The position numbers and the translations under genes are program-made. From an uncultured Oscillospiraceae bacterium (GTDB lineage Bacteria; Bacillota; Clostridia; Oscillospirales; Oscillospiraceae), in the NCBI GenBank assembly GCA_900762005.1, contig CAAFEV010000074.1, positions 1 through 8,609 on the forward strand: 8,609 bases of DNA, in the 5' to 3' direction. The notes under the pieces are model-generated. The model did no database searches. It saw only the letters and a program-made list of their open reading frames with translations, and was not told the origin of the DNA. This document shows positions 1 through 7,323 of this stretch, piece by piece (the stretch's first letter is position 1; each line of letters opens with the position of its first letter).

Positions 1-2234
1 ATCCGCAGTGCGGCAAAGAAACGCTTGTTTTTCACCTTGATACGGCTATACCCGCCAGCCTCCAGCGCGGAATAGAAGTCCGTCGTACTGCGGATATACT
101 CGTTGGTATCGATGCAGTAGTTCCGGTACGCCTGATAAAGCACGCTGGAGCTCTCGCGGAAACTGACATCAAGCTCGCACTTGTCCTCAAGAAAATGGGC
201 AAACCAGTCGTTTTGCGCCCGAAACGAAGCGATAGCTTTCTGCACACACTCCGGCATGGGGATTTTGTAATCCAGCGCAATGACCTTCTTGGCACCCTCG
301 ATAATCCAAGCCAAAATGCTTTCACCGGCGTTCTGATAAAGGTACTCGCCGTAGTTTTTGATGTCGCTGCTGCCTTCAATCTTTGCATCGAAGGGTATCA
401 CGATGAGCCTGCGCCAGATACCGTCGTCCGAAGCGCTGACCTTTGGCAGGCGGTTTGTGTAGAGCACCAGCGTGTGGCATGGCGTAAAACTGAACGGGTC
501 TTTATACTTTTTCTCCGCGAATACGTCATCGGTGGAGCAGAGCTGCTTGACGGTGGAGTCGTTGAGTCGAGCACCCTCCTGCATCTCGGCGGCAATGAGC
601 AGACGCTTGCCCTTGACCTCTGCCATCTCCGGCTTGATATTACGGCGGCATCCGACTGTCAGTGTGTCGGCGGAGATGTTGCCGCTGTAGAGACCCAGCA
701 CACGGGAGACGGCGTTCCAGAAGGTAGACTTACCATTGCGACCTCCGCCATAAGCGATGATCAGGGCTTCCACATACACCTTGCCGATAGCAGCCAGCCC
801 GCAAATCATCTGTACATAGTCGATGAGCTCCTGATTGCCGCAGAAGATGAGGCTCAAGCTGTCCTGCCAAAGCTCTGCGCCCTTATTACCGGGTGATACC
901 GAAGTCATCTTTGTGATGAAGTCCTCCGGCAAGTGTTCACGCGCTCCATCCATACCTTTTCTCAGGTCGTAAGTAGCGGAGGGCGTACAGAGCAGAAAAC
1001 AGTCTGCATCAAGGTCACGGGGCGATATTTCCAGCATTGGACGCGACTCCTTCAGCGTCGCTGTGATGTTCTTGGAATCGCGGCGGCGAATGACGAAGGA
1101 CTGATATGCCTTTGCTGCGAGAAAAGCGTGATACGCCTCAAGCTGTGTGTCGTTCATCAGGCTTTCTGCCTTGCTTTTGGATGCGCCTTCGAGAATTGTC
1201 TGACCACCGTTTTCCGTCAGCAGCTTCATTGCCGACAGCAATTCTTTGGTGGCTTCCTCCAACTGCCGACGAGTCAGCTCGTGCGCGACCGCCTGTGCGC
1301 CCGGTTCGCTTTCCTGCCAATAATGCTCACTGTAGCGGATGAAGTGCGTTGCAGGCGAATAGCGCAGCTCACCGGAGAAGTGCTTCGACAGTACCTCGGC
1401 TTGTCCCACGTCGGAGTAATCTCCGGGCTTGTAGGAGGCGGGATCGTTATAGGCTTCCGGCGGCACATAGTCTTCCTGCTGCTGTACCTTTGCGAAGAAA
1501 CGCTGAGCGCTGTGCCAGATTGCCCCCAGCTCGAAGTCCGGGAGCGGAGGATTACATTTTGCCGCTTCCTCCATGAATGCCTGATACGCTTCTTCGCTGT
1601 CACCGTATTTTTTGACGACTCGACCGGCAAAACGGGAGAGCGTAGCGTTGCGGCTACCTTCCGGGATAACCTGACTGGCGTTATACTCACCAGCCAAATC
1701 CGCGTCGAAAACATCGCCCTCCAAAAACGCTGACAGGTTCATGCTGCCCTCGTGGAGCTCCACCTGCGGAGAATTGGTGCCAAAGAAGAACCGAGCGGCG
1801 TCCAGTGCCTTGGTGTCGAAATATGGAAAGATGGCATTGACCAGCTTCTTCATGTCGCTATAGCAGGCGGCGTCCGTAATGTGGTCTATGGGAAACAGCA
1901 CATGAAACTTCGGTCGAGCGGGCTTTCCGTTTTTCTATTTCATGTGCGACCGGCTATAATGCACAACAAACACAACACCGGGAAACGCGGCCTCCACGTC
2001 AGCGGGCTGCATCCACTCGTCAGGGTTCTCTGAGTGGTCGTTATCGCAGTCCACCGGCAGGCAGTCGCTGCCGATGAAGTTGTCGCCGCTGCGATAGTTG
2101 TTGCGGTACTCCGCGCAAACGTAATCTCGACTGACAGCGGCAGCAAGCACCGACGCGTCGGCAATCTCCGCTTTATACGGATAGGAACAGTTGCCGGGAT
2201 TGCCGATGAAGTCAGAATGGTATAGGGTGAACAT
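1..2234 (-). pseudogene. P4-type phage primase-helicase (D5/DUF5906-like), interrupted by in-frame TAG; 3' end cut by the window edge
   Basis: Replication primase fused to a superfamily 3 helicase, expected to prime and unwind phage DNA. The N-terminal domain carries a primase-polymerase type metal motif (LPVDCDND, Asp62 and Asp64) and, after the stop, a PKFHVLFPI strand with His111 that fits the second motif. The helicase has Walker A GGGRNGKST (codons 496-504, bases 723-749), Walker B LLIAAE (545-550), SF3 motif C around Asn594 (LVLYTNRLP) and an arginine pair in GIWRR (608-609). Start chosen at 2234 (MFTLYHSDF), with GGAGG ten bases upstream. Codon 100 is TAG (1935-1937) between HMK and KNGKPARPKF; otherwise the frame is open from 2234 to base 1. 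Either a nonsense mutation has split the gene or TAG is read through. A fragment could reinitiate at ATG 1742 behind a weak GAGGG, which would keep the helicase and lose the primase domain. Family call is firm; the functional state is not. Confidence 0.85.
1935..1937 (-). other. In-frame amber codon inside the primase-helicase gene
   Basis: The coding strand reads AAA TAG AAA at codons 99-101. The protein-like sequence continues in the same frame on both sides, so this is a single-codon interruption and not a frameshift. CAG, AAG or GAG would each become TAG by one substitution. The stop lies between the two primase catalytic motifs, so a product ending here would be a 99-residue fragment without a complete active site. 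Confidence 0.9.
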
Positions 2235-2557
2235 GAGTCGTAAACCTCCTTTGCGCCGTTCTCCAAAGCCTTAGTGATAAACTTCAGCGCCATAATAATC
2301 GTCTCCAGCTCGCAATCGCCGCCAAGCGTGACCTCAATGCCGTCAGTGCCATACGGTCCAATAAAGTGAGCTTCGATATCTGTACCACCGGCATTCTCAA
2401 TGCGAAAGTAGGTGCGGCTCCCGTGACCGGAATCTCCACCTTGATACCCGTTGGTACCTGCTTCGACCTCCAGAACATTAGCACTGTAAATATCACGGCT
2501 GTAGGTTGTTACGGTTTTACCGCCGGTTTCTCTCTCTTTTTCTTTAATCTCGTACAT
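1940..2557 (-). CDS. Unknown phage protein, about 107 residues, with an apparent stop-loss extension over the primase start
   Basis: I do not recognise a named family. The first roughly 107 residues look like a real small soluble protein (MYEIKEKERETGG start, a glycine-rich middle, FRIENAGGTDIEAHF, then ETIIMALKFITKALENG near the end). Beyond residue 107 the frame runs 98 more residues in the +1 frame of the primase gene, with the Thr/Ala/Arg-rich composition typical of a shadow. The change happens at TCATG (2232-2236), where TCA is codon 108 and ATG is the primase start. A TAA or TGA in place of TCA would give the stop/start overlap seen intact at this gene's own start. Its start overlaps the previous stop (TAATG, 2555-2559) behind GGAGG. 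The real end is probably near 2234, and the extended frame ends at TGA 1940. Confidence 0.7.
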   Translation of the reverse strand: MYEIKEKERETGGKTVTTYSRDIYSANVLEVEAGTNGYQGGDSGHGSRTYFRIENAGGTDIEAHFIGPYGTDGIEVTLGGDCELETIIMALKFITKALENGAKEVYDSCSPYTILTSSAIPATVPIRIKRRLPTRRCLLPLSVEITFARSTATTIAAATTSSAATACRWTAITTTQRTLTSGCSPLTWRPRFPVLCLLCIIAGRT

Positions 2558-2979
2558 TATTCAACCTCCTCGCAGTTTTCGTTAAAGTAGCGCAAGCGGT
2601 AGTCCTTCCACTTGGCGCGTTTGATTTCAGCCTCCATACCGGCGGAGATGACACTGCCGAACACCCAGACCTCGGCGCATTTGCTCATGAGGGCATTGCC
2701 GAAGAACAATCCGAGCTGGCGCTCCTTCGGGTTGTTGTTGTCAAGGAACTGCGGAAACAGCAGATGCGGTGCGACGGGTATGTAGCCCTTGTCCACGGCA
2801 AACCGGCTGTAACGCTGAGCTGCTGCGACGTTGTCCTCTACGTCGCCGGAGAACGGAGAGCAGATATACACGATAGGCCGAAAAGCCCGCAGTGCGCGTT
2901 CTTCCTTTTCGATGACGGTCATTGCCTCATAAGCGGTCGGGTCATAGTAACCCTCGCTGTTGAATTTGTTGATACTCAT
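2557..2979 (-). CDS. DUF4406-like (nucleoside 2-deoxyribosyltransferase-like fold) phage protein
   Basis: A 140-residue protein of the family that resembles nucleoside 2-deoxyribosyltransferases. Visible signatures: VYICSPFSGDVEDN (37-50), the nucleotide-site-like strand and loop; YIPVAPHLLFPQFLD (66-80); CAEVWVFG (101-108); and ISAGMEAEIKRA (111-122), where a glutamate in the GMxxEI turn would be the candidate catalytic residue. The role in phage is not established; base or nucleotide metabolism is a reasonable guess. Start at 2979 is fixed by AAAGGAG eight bases upstream; the frame is open further upstream to 3054, but that part comes from leader repeat R1 and its hairpins. Its stop overlaps the next start (TAATG). 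Confidence 0.85.
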   Translation of the reverse strand: MSINKFNSEGYYDPTAYEAMTVIEKEERALRAFRPIVYICSPFSGDVEDNVAAAQRYSRFAVDKGYIPVAPHLLFPQFLDNNNPKERQLGLFFGNALMSKCAEVWVFGSVISAGMEAEIKRAKWKDYRLRYFNENCEEVE

Positions 2980-2996
2980 TGGAACACTCCTTTCAC

Positions 2997-3015
2997 GACA
3001 GGCTCGAAGCCTGTC
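2997..3015 (-). promoter_or_regulatory. Perfect hairpin just before the ribosome binding site of the DUF4406-like gene
   Basis: The coding strand reads GACAGGCTTCGAGCCTGTC, an 8-base-pair perfect stem around a three-base loop. It ends four bases before AAAGGAG. No T-run follows, so it is more likely a translation, RNA-processing or protein-binding element than a terminator. Confidence 0.7.
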
Positions 3016-3055
3016 TCTACTACCCACTGGAAAAATCGAGTCCCAGTGGTCCACA
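3011..3055 (-). repeat. Leader repeat R1 (copy 1 of a 45-base element with an internal hairpin)
   Basis: Matches 7501-7545 at 37 of 45 positions without gaps; the blocks TACCCACTGGAAAAAT and AGTGGTCCACA are identical (plus strand). An inverted repeat CCACTGG (3024-3030) and CCAGTGG (3043-3049) forms a 7-base-pair stem. The element sits in the 81-base gap between the polymerase stop and the DUF4406-like gene. Similarity resumes at 3067-3081 against 7547-7561 (14 of 15), across an indel of ten bases. Confidence 0.85.
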
Positions 3056-3060
3056 AATTC

Positions 3061-5001
3061 TCAATCTTTTTTGTAGAAATCCGTCTCGTAGCCGTCGGCG
3101 CGAAGCTGCAGTCCCTTTGCCCACGGCGGTGTCCTGCCCATCTGCTCACAAACGGCAGCAAGCGACATACGCGGATCGGCTTCGATGACAAGTTCATCGT
3201 GGATATGCATGACGATGGAACAGCAGCGAAGCGTCTGCATGGCGTAGCAAAGAATATCGCGGGCGGTCGCCTGAACGACGTTTTCCACGATCTTCGGACC
3301 GTAGGAGTCCAGTCGCTCCCACTTTTTCGTCCCGCCGATGCCTTCGTAAGTGATGCAGTTCCCACCGAACTTGTTTTCACCAATGCGCGGCTTCACATAG
3401 GCGAGGCGTCTGCCGGACGGGAGAGTAATAAATAGCATCCCGCTTTGGCAGGTGAAGGTGATGCTGTGCGTCGTGTTGGTGTGTTTATTTCTGACCGCCT
3501 CCATAGCGGCGCGGTCGATATCCCACCAGAATTGCACAATGCGGGGATTCGACTGCCGCCAAGCGTCCACGAGCAGAGGCAGCTCATCTTCGGCAAGCCC
3601 CATGTCGAGAGCGCCCATTGCCTTGAGCGCTCCGACCGATCCTCCGTAGCCAAGCGCCAACTCCGCGATTTTGCCTTTCTGCCGCAGATGACCGTTGATG
3701 CCGTGTTTCTCGACCGGCACCTTGAACATCTGCGATGCTGAAGCACAGTAGATATCGCCGCCTTTGGCGAACACGTCCTGCCGCCACTGCTCACCGGCAA
3801 GCCACGCGATCACACGGGCTTCGATGGCACTAAAGTCTGAAACGATGAACTTCGCGCCACTCCTTGGCACAAATGCCGTGCGGATAAGCTGCGAAAGCGT
3901 GTCCGGCACATCCTCGTAGAGCATTTCAAGAGCGTCAAAGTCACCACCGCACACAAGGGAGCGGGCTTCAGCCAAATCCTCCAGATGGTTCTGCGGCAGA
4001 TTTTGCATTTGAATTAAACGTCCAGCCCAGCGCCCGGTGCGGTTCGCTCCATAGAACTGGAACATTCCACGGGCGCGACCATCGGCGCAGACAGCATTCT
4101 CCATCGCCTGATACTTTTTTACTGAGGATTTGGCAAGCTGCTGACGAAGCGCAAGTACCTCTGCGAGCTCCGACGGTGCGGTTTTCAATAGCTCCAGAAC
4201 AGCCTTTTTGCCAAGCGTATCTGTTTCAAGCCCATTGTCCGAAAGCCACCGCTTCATCTGCTGCACGGAGTTGGGATTGTCCAGCTCGGTCAGCTTTTTC
4301 ATGACTGCGGTCAACTCTGAGCGGGAGCGCCCATCAATGGCGATAGCTTCTCTAACCAGCGTCATATCCAGCGCCACACCTCGGTCATTGATCTCTTGGT
4401 CAAGGTGATATTCATCCCAGACACTGTCCGGCACCGGATATTTTGCGAGCTTTGCCTGTATGGACATCTCCGTTTCCACATCGCGGGCGTTATACGTTTT
4501 GAATGCCGACCACTTATCCGGCGCGTGATAGGGGTAGTTGCGAGTGCGCTGCCCATTTACCTTTGTAGCGGCGCAGGGATGGCAGAAGAACTTGATGAGG
4601 TCTTTGCCTTCGGTGAGCTTTTGCTTATCCAGCTTGAGCACCGAGCCGACGCCTTCCAGCGAGAGCGGGAGCCCCATCGTCGCCGCCCACACCATAGAGC
4701 AGCGCCACGAGGCAGGCTCAAGGTATTCGCCGGTTGGCAAACCGAGATACCGTGAGAGGCACACCCTCTCGAAACTGGCGTTGAACGCCCACTTCGTAAC
4801 GGTTTCATCGGTCAGCGCAGCGAGAATTTGCGAGGGGATTTTTTCGCCGCAGGCAAGGTCGACAACCTGCACCTCGCCGCCGTCTGCGCTGTAGCCAAAA
4901 AGCAGCATTTCAAAATCTGGCGCTTCGACATAACGATAAACGCCCGATTTGGCAAGATTGACGCTGGAAAAGGTTTCAATATCTATGCTGAGTGATTTCA
5001 T
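3061..5001 (-). CDS. Phage DNA polymerase, family A (PolA-like) with 3'-5' exonuclease domain
   Basis: The replicative polymerase of the element, 646 residues, the usual size for phage family A enzymes without a 5'-3' exonuclease. The N-terminal proofreading domain has Exo I as DIET (Asp7, Glu9), Exo II around Asn74-Glu78 (NASFE, with Glu where Asp is classical) and Exo III as YNARD (Tyr170, Asp174). Polymerase motif A is VSDFSAIEAR (Asp389). Motif B fits R-x3-K-x7-YG exactly (Arg440, Lys444, Tyr452, Gly453). Motif C is MHIHDELVIEAD (His601, Asp602, Glu603). All polymerase catalytic residues are present. Start at 5001 (MKSLSIDIET) has AAAGGA about 11 bases upstream; spacing is somewhat long. 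The stop is TGA. It lies downstream of the SSB gene, and a terminator-like hairpin separates it from the small membrane protein gene. Confidence 0.97.
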   Translation of the reverse strand: MKSLSIDIETFSSVNLAKSGVYRYVEAPDFEMLLFGYSADGGEVQVVDLACGEKIPSQILAALTDETVTKWAFNASFERVCLSRYLGLPTGEYLEPASWRCSMVWAATMGLPLSLEGVGSVLKLDKQKLTEGKDLIKFFCHPCAATKVNGQRTRNYPYHAPDKWSAFKTYNARDVETEMSIQAKLAKYPVPDSVWDEYHLDQEINDRGVALDMTLVREAIAIDGRSRSELTAVMKKLTELDNPNSVQQMKRWLSDNGLETDTLGKKAVLELLKTAPSELAEVLALRQQLAKSSVKKYQAMENAVCADGRARGMFQFYGANRTGRWAGRLIQMQNLPQNHLEDLAEARSLVCGGDFDALEMLYEDVPDTLSQLIRTAFVPRSGAKFIVSDFSAIEARVIAWLAGEQWRQDVFAKGGDIYCASASQMFKVPVEKHGINGHLRQKGKIAELALGYGGSVGALKAMGALDMGLAEDELPLLVDAWRQSNPRIVQFWWDIDRAAMEAVRNKHTNTTHSITFTCQSGMLFITLPSGRRLAYVKPRIGENKFGGNCITYEGIGGTKKWERLDSYGPKIVENVVQATARDILCYAMQTLRCCSIVMHIHDELVIEADPRMSLAAVCEQMGRTPPWAKGLQLRADGYETDFYKKD

Positions 5002-5024
5002 TCACGCCATTCCTTTCGTAGACC

Positions 5025-5054
5025 AAAAGGGTGGTAGGATTTCTCCCACCACCC
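5025..5054 (-). terminator. Terminator-like hairpin with GAAA loop, upstream of the polymerase gene
   Basis: On the coding strand an 11-base-pair stem, GGGTGGTGGGA paired with TCCTACCACCC (one G-U pair), closes a GAAA tetraloop and is followed at once by TTTTGGTCT. This is the shape of an intrinsic terminator with a short T-run. It sits between the stop at 5067 and the polymerase start at 5001, so it is inside the operon. It may be a leaky terminator that lowers polymerase expression, or an mRNA-stabilising or processing structure. Confidence 0.65.
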
Positions 5055-5066
5055 ACAGGTCAGAGT

Positions 5067-5282
5067 TTACTGGTTAAGCTGTTCCATGCGTTTCTGGTGG
5101 TATTCCTCATCGCGAGCAGCGCGATCCCTTTCAAGCTGGAGCCTTTCAGCTTCCCACAGTGCATTGCGCTTTTCGCGCTTGCGGTCCTCAATCACATCCA
5201 AAATCGAGCGGACGATCCAGAACACCGCCAGAGCAAGGTAAAGAATGAGGAGCAGGATACAGAGAATCGTAGAAGTTTCCAT
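5067..5282 (-). CDS. Small single-pass membrane protein with charged coiled-coil tail
   Basis: 71 residues. Residues about 5-28 form one strongly hydrophobic helix (TILCILLLILYLALAVFWIV), followed by a highly charged helix (30-71) rich in Arg, Glu, Lys and Gln with heptad-like spacing, so a membrane anchor with a cytoplasmic coiled coil is likely. No family recognised. A good ribosome binding site (AAGGAGGG) lies nine bases before ATG 5282, and the gene starts 14 bases after the SSB stop. Its place between SSB and polymerase suggests a link to replication, for example anchoring to the membrane, but that is only positional inference. A small holin-like or superinfection protein is an alternative. 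Confidence 0.75.
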   Translation of the reverse strand: METSTILCILLLILYLALAVFWIVRSILDVIEDRKREKRNALWEAERLQLERDRAARDEEYHQKRMEQLNQ

Positions 5283-5296
5283 AGTCGTTGCCCTCC

Positions 5297-5872
5297 TTAG
5301 TTCAAGAACTCGTCGTCATCCTCAGTAGCAAAATCGGACTCAGCCGATGCCTTGCCGCCGAGAGGCTCACCGTCGCGTACCTTCTGCAGGTTGTTGAGAC
5401 CGCAGGCAATGCCCTTGTTGCCGTTAGAATTGAAAGCGTAGAAGCTGATGCTGGCGCGACCGTACACACCGGAGTAGACCTCGGAGCGGGTCAAAATGGG
5501 ATTGCGGTCAGCATCCACAATGCCGGGAGCTGTTGTCGCGTTGGCGTTGATGAAGTAAGTGTTTGCGTAAGCCTCGTCATCGGGGCGTTCAGCATCGCCA
5601 TCGCGGAGAGGGGTCTTAAGAGCCGTCAGCGGGGGTACGGTCTTGCCGTTGCCCTTGAGCTTCGCTTCGCCCTCGTGGTAGGCCGCCTCGATAGCCGCCT
5701 TGATCTTGGCGACCGTCTTGATATCGGACTTGGGAACGATGAGGCTGACGGAGAACTTCGGCGTACCGCCGTTAATGCTCTTTGCCTCCCAGACGTTGGC
5801 GTAAGACCAGCGCGTATCGGGACCAGTGATAACCTTCATCGGGTTGTTGACTTTCGTAGTGCTGTTATTCAT
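5297..5872 (-). CDS. DUF2815 family single-stranded DNA-binding protein (Enc34-type)
   Basis: A 191-residue member of the family first called DUF2815 and later tied to the phage Enc34 single-strand binding protein. Typical features seen: an N-terminal TGPDTRWSYANVWEAK segment, PKFSVSLIVPKSD (38-50), the central DDEAYANTYFINANA stretch, SGVYGRASISFYAFNSNGNKGIACGLNNLQ (134-163), and a strongly acidic C-terminal tail (SDFATEDDDEFLN) like that by which SSBs recruit partner proteins. Expected to coat single-stranded DNA at the phage fork. Start 5872 has GGAGGA eight bases upstream; that site lies inside the end of the DUF2800 gene, and the two genes overlap by eight bases (ATGAATAA), so translation is coupled. 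Confidence 0.92.
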   Translation of the reverse strand: MNNSTTKVNNPMKVITGPDTRWSYANVWEAKSINGGTPKFSVSLIVPKSDIKTVAKIKAAIEAAYHEGEAKLKGNGKTVPPLTALKTPLRDGDAERPDDEAYANTYFINANATTAPGIVDADRNPILTRSEVYSGVYGRASISFYAFNSNGNKGIACGLNNLQKVRDGEPLGGKASAESDFATEDDDEFLN

Positions 5873-7025
5873 AATCGTTTTCCTCCATAAAATCATTTTT
5901 TGCTTGCTCATTTCGCTGAGCATGTTCATATGCCGGTCGTTTATCGCTCTCCGGCACGAGCGTTGGTTCGCCCTGCGGCTTTTCGACATAGGCCGCGAGG
6001 AGTTCGTCGAAGCGGGATTTGCCGAGCAGCTTCTGCATGGCGGTGACGCCCAGCACCTTGTGCTCGTAGGGGTCAAAGCCAGCCTCGGTTACTGCACCGG
6101 CGACCGCTGTTTCGTTTGTGTACCTGCGGTTCGAGCGGCCTTCGACCAGCTTCCAACCGTGCCACTCCTTACCGCTGATTGCCTGCCTAAGCGCGTATTC
6201 CTTGATGTCCGCCGCCCACGAAACGAGATCGTCGGCACGGGTAAGGATGTCCTCGACTTCTTCGTCCGTCAGCAGGGGCGGCAGCTTGAAGTCGTAGCGG
6301 GCAAGCTCCAGATTGGTGTCGGCTCTGGCGTGGCAGTCGTGCTTCGCCTTACAAAAGCCGCACCACTCGCCGCAGAGAAAGTTTCCGTCACCGGTGAAAG
6401 CGAGGTCAGCGGTAGGCTTGAGTACGTCGTCCGTCCAGCGGTAAAGCCCATCCTTCGACAGCTCGTAGGTGCTGACATTGTCGCGGCGGGGCTGGTAGAT
6501 GGTCATGCGCACCGCGTCTATGTCGTAGATGCCGTCGAATAGCTCCAGAGCGCCGGGCGCGTAACACTGCATCTGTGGGTTTTCCTCAGCATTCACGAGT
6601 ACACCCAGACCATGCTTGTAGTCGATAATTTGCAGAGTGCCGTCCGCGATGATGATGCAGTCGGCTGTGCCGAAGCCGGATTCCACCCAGCGGGAGAAGT
6701 CCACACGCTGTTCGATGAGGACAACAGAATCGGTGCAGGTCTGCTTTGCTGCTTCCACCTGTTCAAGCACATAGGCGGCGTAGCCGGTAGCGCAGTCGTT
6801 CATTTCCTCGCTCCACCATTTGAGACTTTCGGTCGGGTCGGTCGCTTCCATGCCCAGCGCCTGACGGAGCTTGTACTCGCAGAGCGCATGGGCGTCGGTA
6901 CCTTCGGCAGCGTAGTCGCTGCCCTTATCGTCATAGCTCTCGCAGAGCCGAGCGGAAGGCGGGCAGTGCAGCCAACGGTCGGAGCTTGATGCAGAGAGAA
7001 GTGCGTGTCCTTTAGGTGCCATCAT
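5865..7025 (-). CDS. DUF2800 family protein, predicted RecB-type PD-(D/E)XK nuclease with Fe-S cluster
   Basis: 386 residues. The nuclease core is visible: EGTDAHAL (His47), GFGTADCIII (Asp122), LQIIDYK (Asp135, Lys137) and a QMQCY motif (151-155), the order found in RecB/AddB/Cas4-like nucleases. Cys21 (HCPPSARLC) plus C-x2-C-x5-C at Cys222, Cys225 and Cys231 match the four-cysteine 4Fe-4S arrangement of AddB and Cas4. Expected role is DNA end processing or recombination together with the adjacent SSB; the substrate is unknown. Start 7025 (MMAPKGHALLSASSSDRWL) has GGAGG six bases upstream and overlaps the preceding gene by 14 bases. The frame extends upstream to 7154 but that part is shadow of the previous gene. 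Confidence 0.93.
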   Translation of the reverse strand: MMAPKGHALLSASSSDRWLHCPPSARLCESYDDKGSDYAAEGTDAHALCEYKLRQALGMEATDPTESLKWWSEEMNDCATGYAAYVLEQVEAAKQTCTDSVVLIEQRVDFSRWVESGFGTADCIIIADGTLQIIDYKHGLGVLVNAEENPQMQCYAPGALELFDGIYDIDAVRMTIYQPRRDNVSTYELSKDGLYRWTDDVLKPTADLAFTGDGNFLCGEWCGFCKAKHDCHARADTNLELARYDFKLPPLLTDEEVEDILTRADDLVSWAADIKEYALRQAISGKEWHGWKLVEGRSNRRYTNETAVAGAVTEAGFDPYEHKVLGVTAMQKLLGKSRFDELLAAYVEKPQGEPTLVPESDKRPAYEHAQRNEQAKNDFMEENDYE

Positions 7026-7323
7026 TGAGTCCCTCCACATCTGCAAGCAGCGCCTTGTAGTTTGCCGGGTCAACGCCCGACAGCTTGTCGGCACCGTATT
7101 TCTGGAGCAGAGAGCGAATCTGAGCGGTGAAGCCCACACGAGACTTGTCCGCAAGAACGGCTCTGACCGCTTCCAGCGTCAGCACTGGCTCGGCAGTCGC
7201 GGCTTCCGTTTCCGATTCCTTACTGCTAAACTGCTCCGCCAACCAGTTAGCCGCGTCGCTGATAACAGCAGCACATCTGCGCAGTTCTTCGATGGTCGCG
7301 GACATCTCGCTCATTTTGCTCAT
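7012..7323 (-). CDS. Conserved phage protein of unknown function (similar proteins are often labelled 'rRNA biogenesis protein rrp5')
   Basis: 103 residues. An N-terminal helix (ATIEELRRCAAVISDAANWLAEQF), a low-complexity Glu/Ser/Ala linker (about 36-48), then a conserved-looking C-terminal domain (LTLEAVRAVLADKSRVGF through KYGADKLSGVDPANYKALL) with two to three predicted helices. As I recall, relatives of this C-terminal domain occur next to DUF2800 in clostridial phages, where the rrp5 label is common; nothing here resembles the eukaryotic S1-repeat protein Rrp5, so I treat it as a misnomer. Start 7323 (MSKMSEMS) is set by AAGGAGGA eight bases upstream. It overlaps the neighbour on each side. 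It may be an accessory factor for the nuclease/SSB pair, by position only. Confidence 0.8.
   Translation of the reverse strand: MSKMSEMSATIEELRRCAAVISDAANWLAEQFSSKESETEAATAEPVLTLEAVRAVLADKSRVGFTAQIRSLLQKYGADKLSGVDPANYKALLADVEGLNDGT

Noticed and set aside
933..1733. Plus-strand 266-residue open frame, and similar long plus-strand frames at 195-896, 2764-3435 and 5826-6542
   Set aside because: Each lies opposite a minus-strand gene with clear motifs, shows no domain and no good ribosome binding site; they are antisense shadows.
2997..3015. TTCGA-containing hairpin that resembles a tRNA T-arm
   Set aside because: No acceptor stem, D-arm or anticodon arm can be placed around it on either strand, and the spacing to the nearby CCA is wrong.
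2980..3054. N-terminal extension of the DUF4406-like gene (VDHWDSIFPVGSRDR) resembling a peptide at 7500-7544 (VDHLAFIFPVGSEDR)
   Set aside because: The likeness comes from the R1/R2 nucleotide repeat and its hairpins; strong ribosome binding sites point to the downstream starts. A shared leader peptide remains a remote possibility.
7025..7154. Upstream extension of the DUF2800 frame
   Set aside because: Composition is shadow-like over the previous gene, and GGAGG is correctly spaced for ATG 7025.
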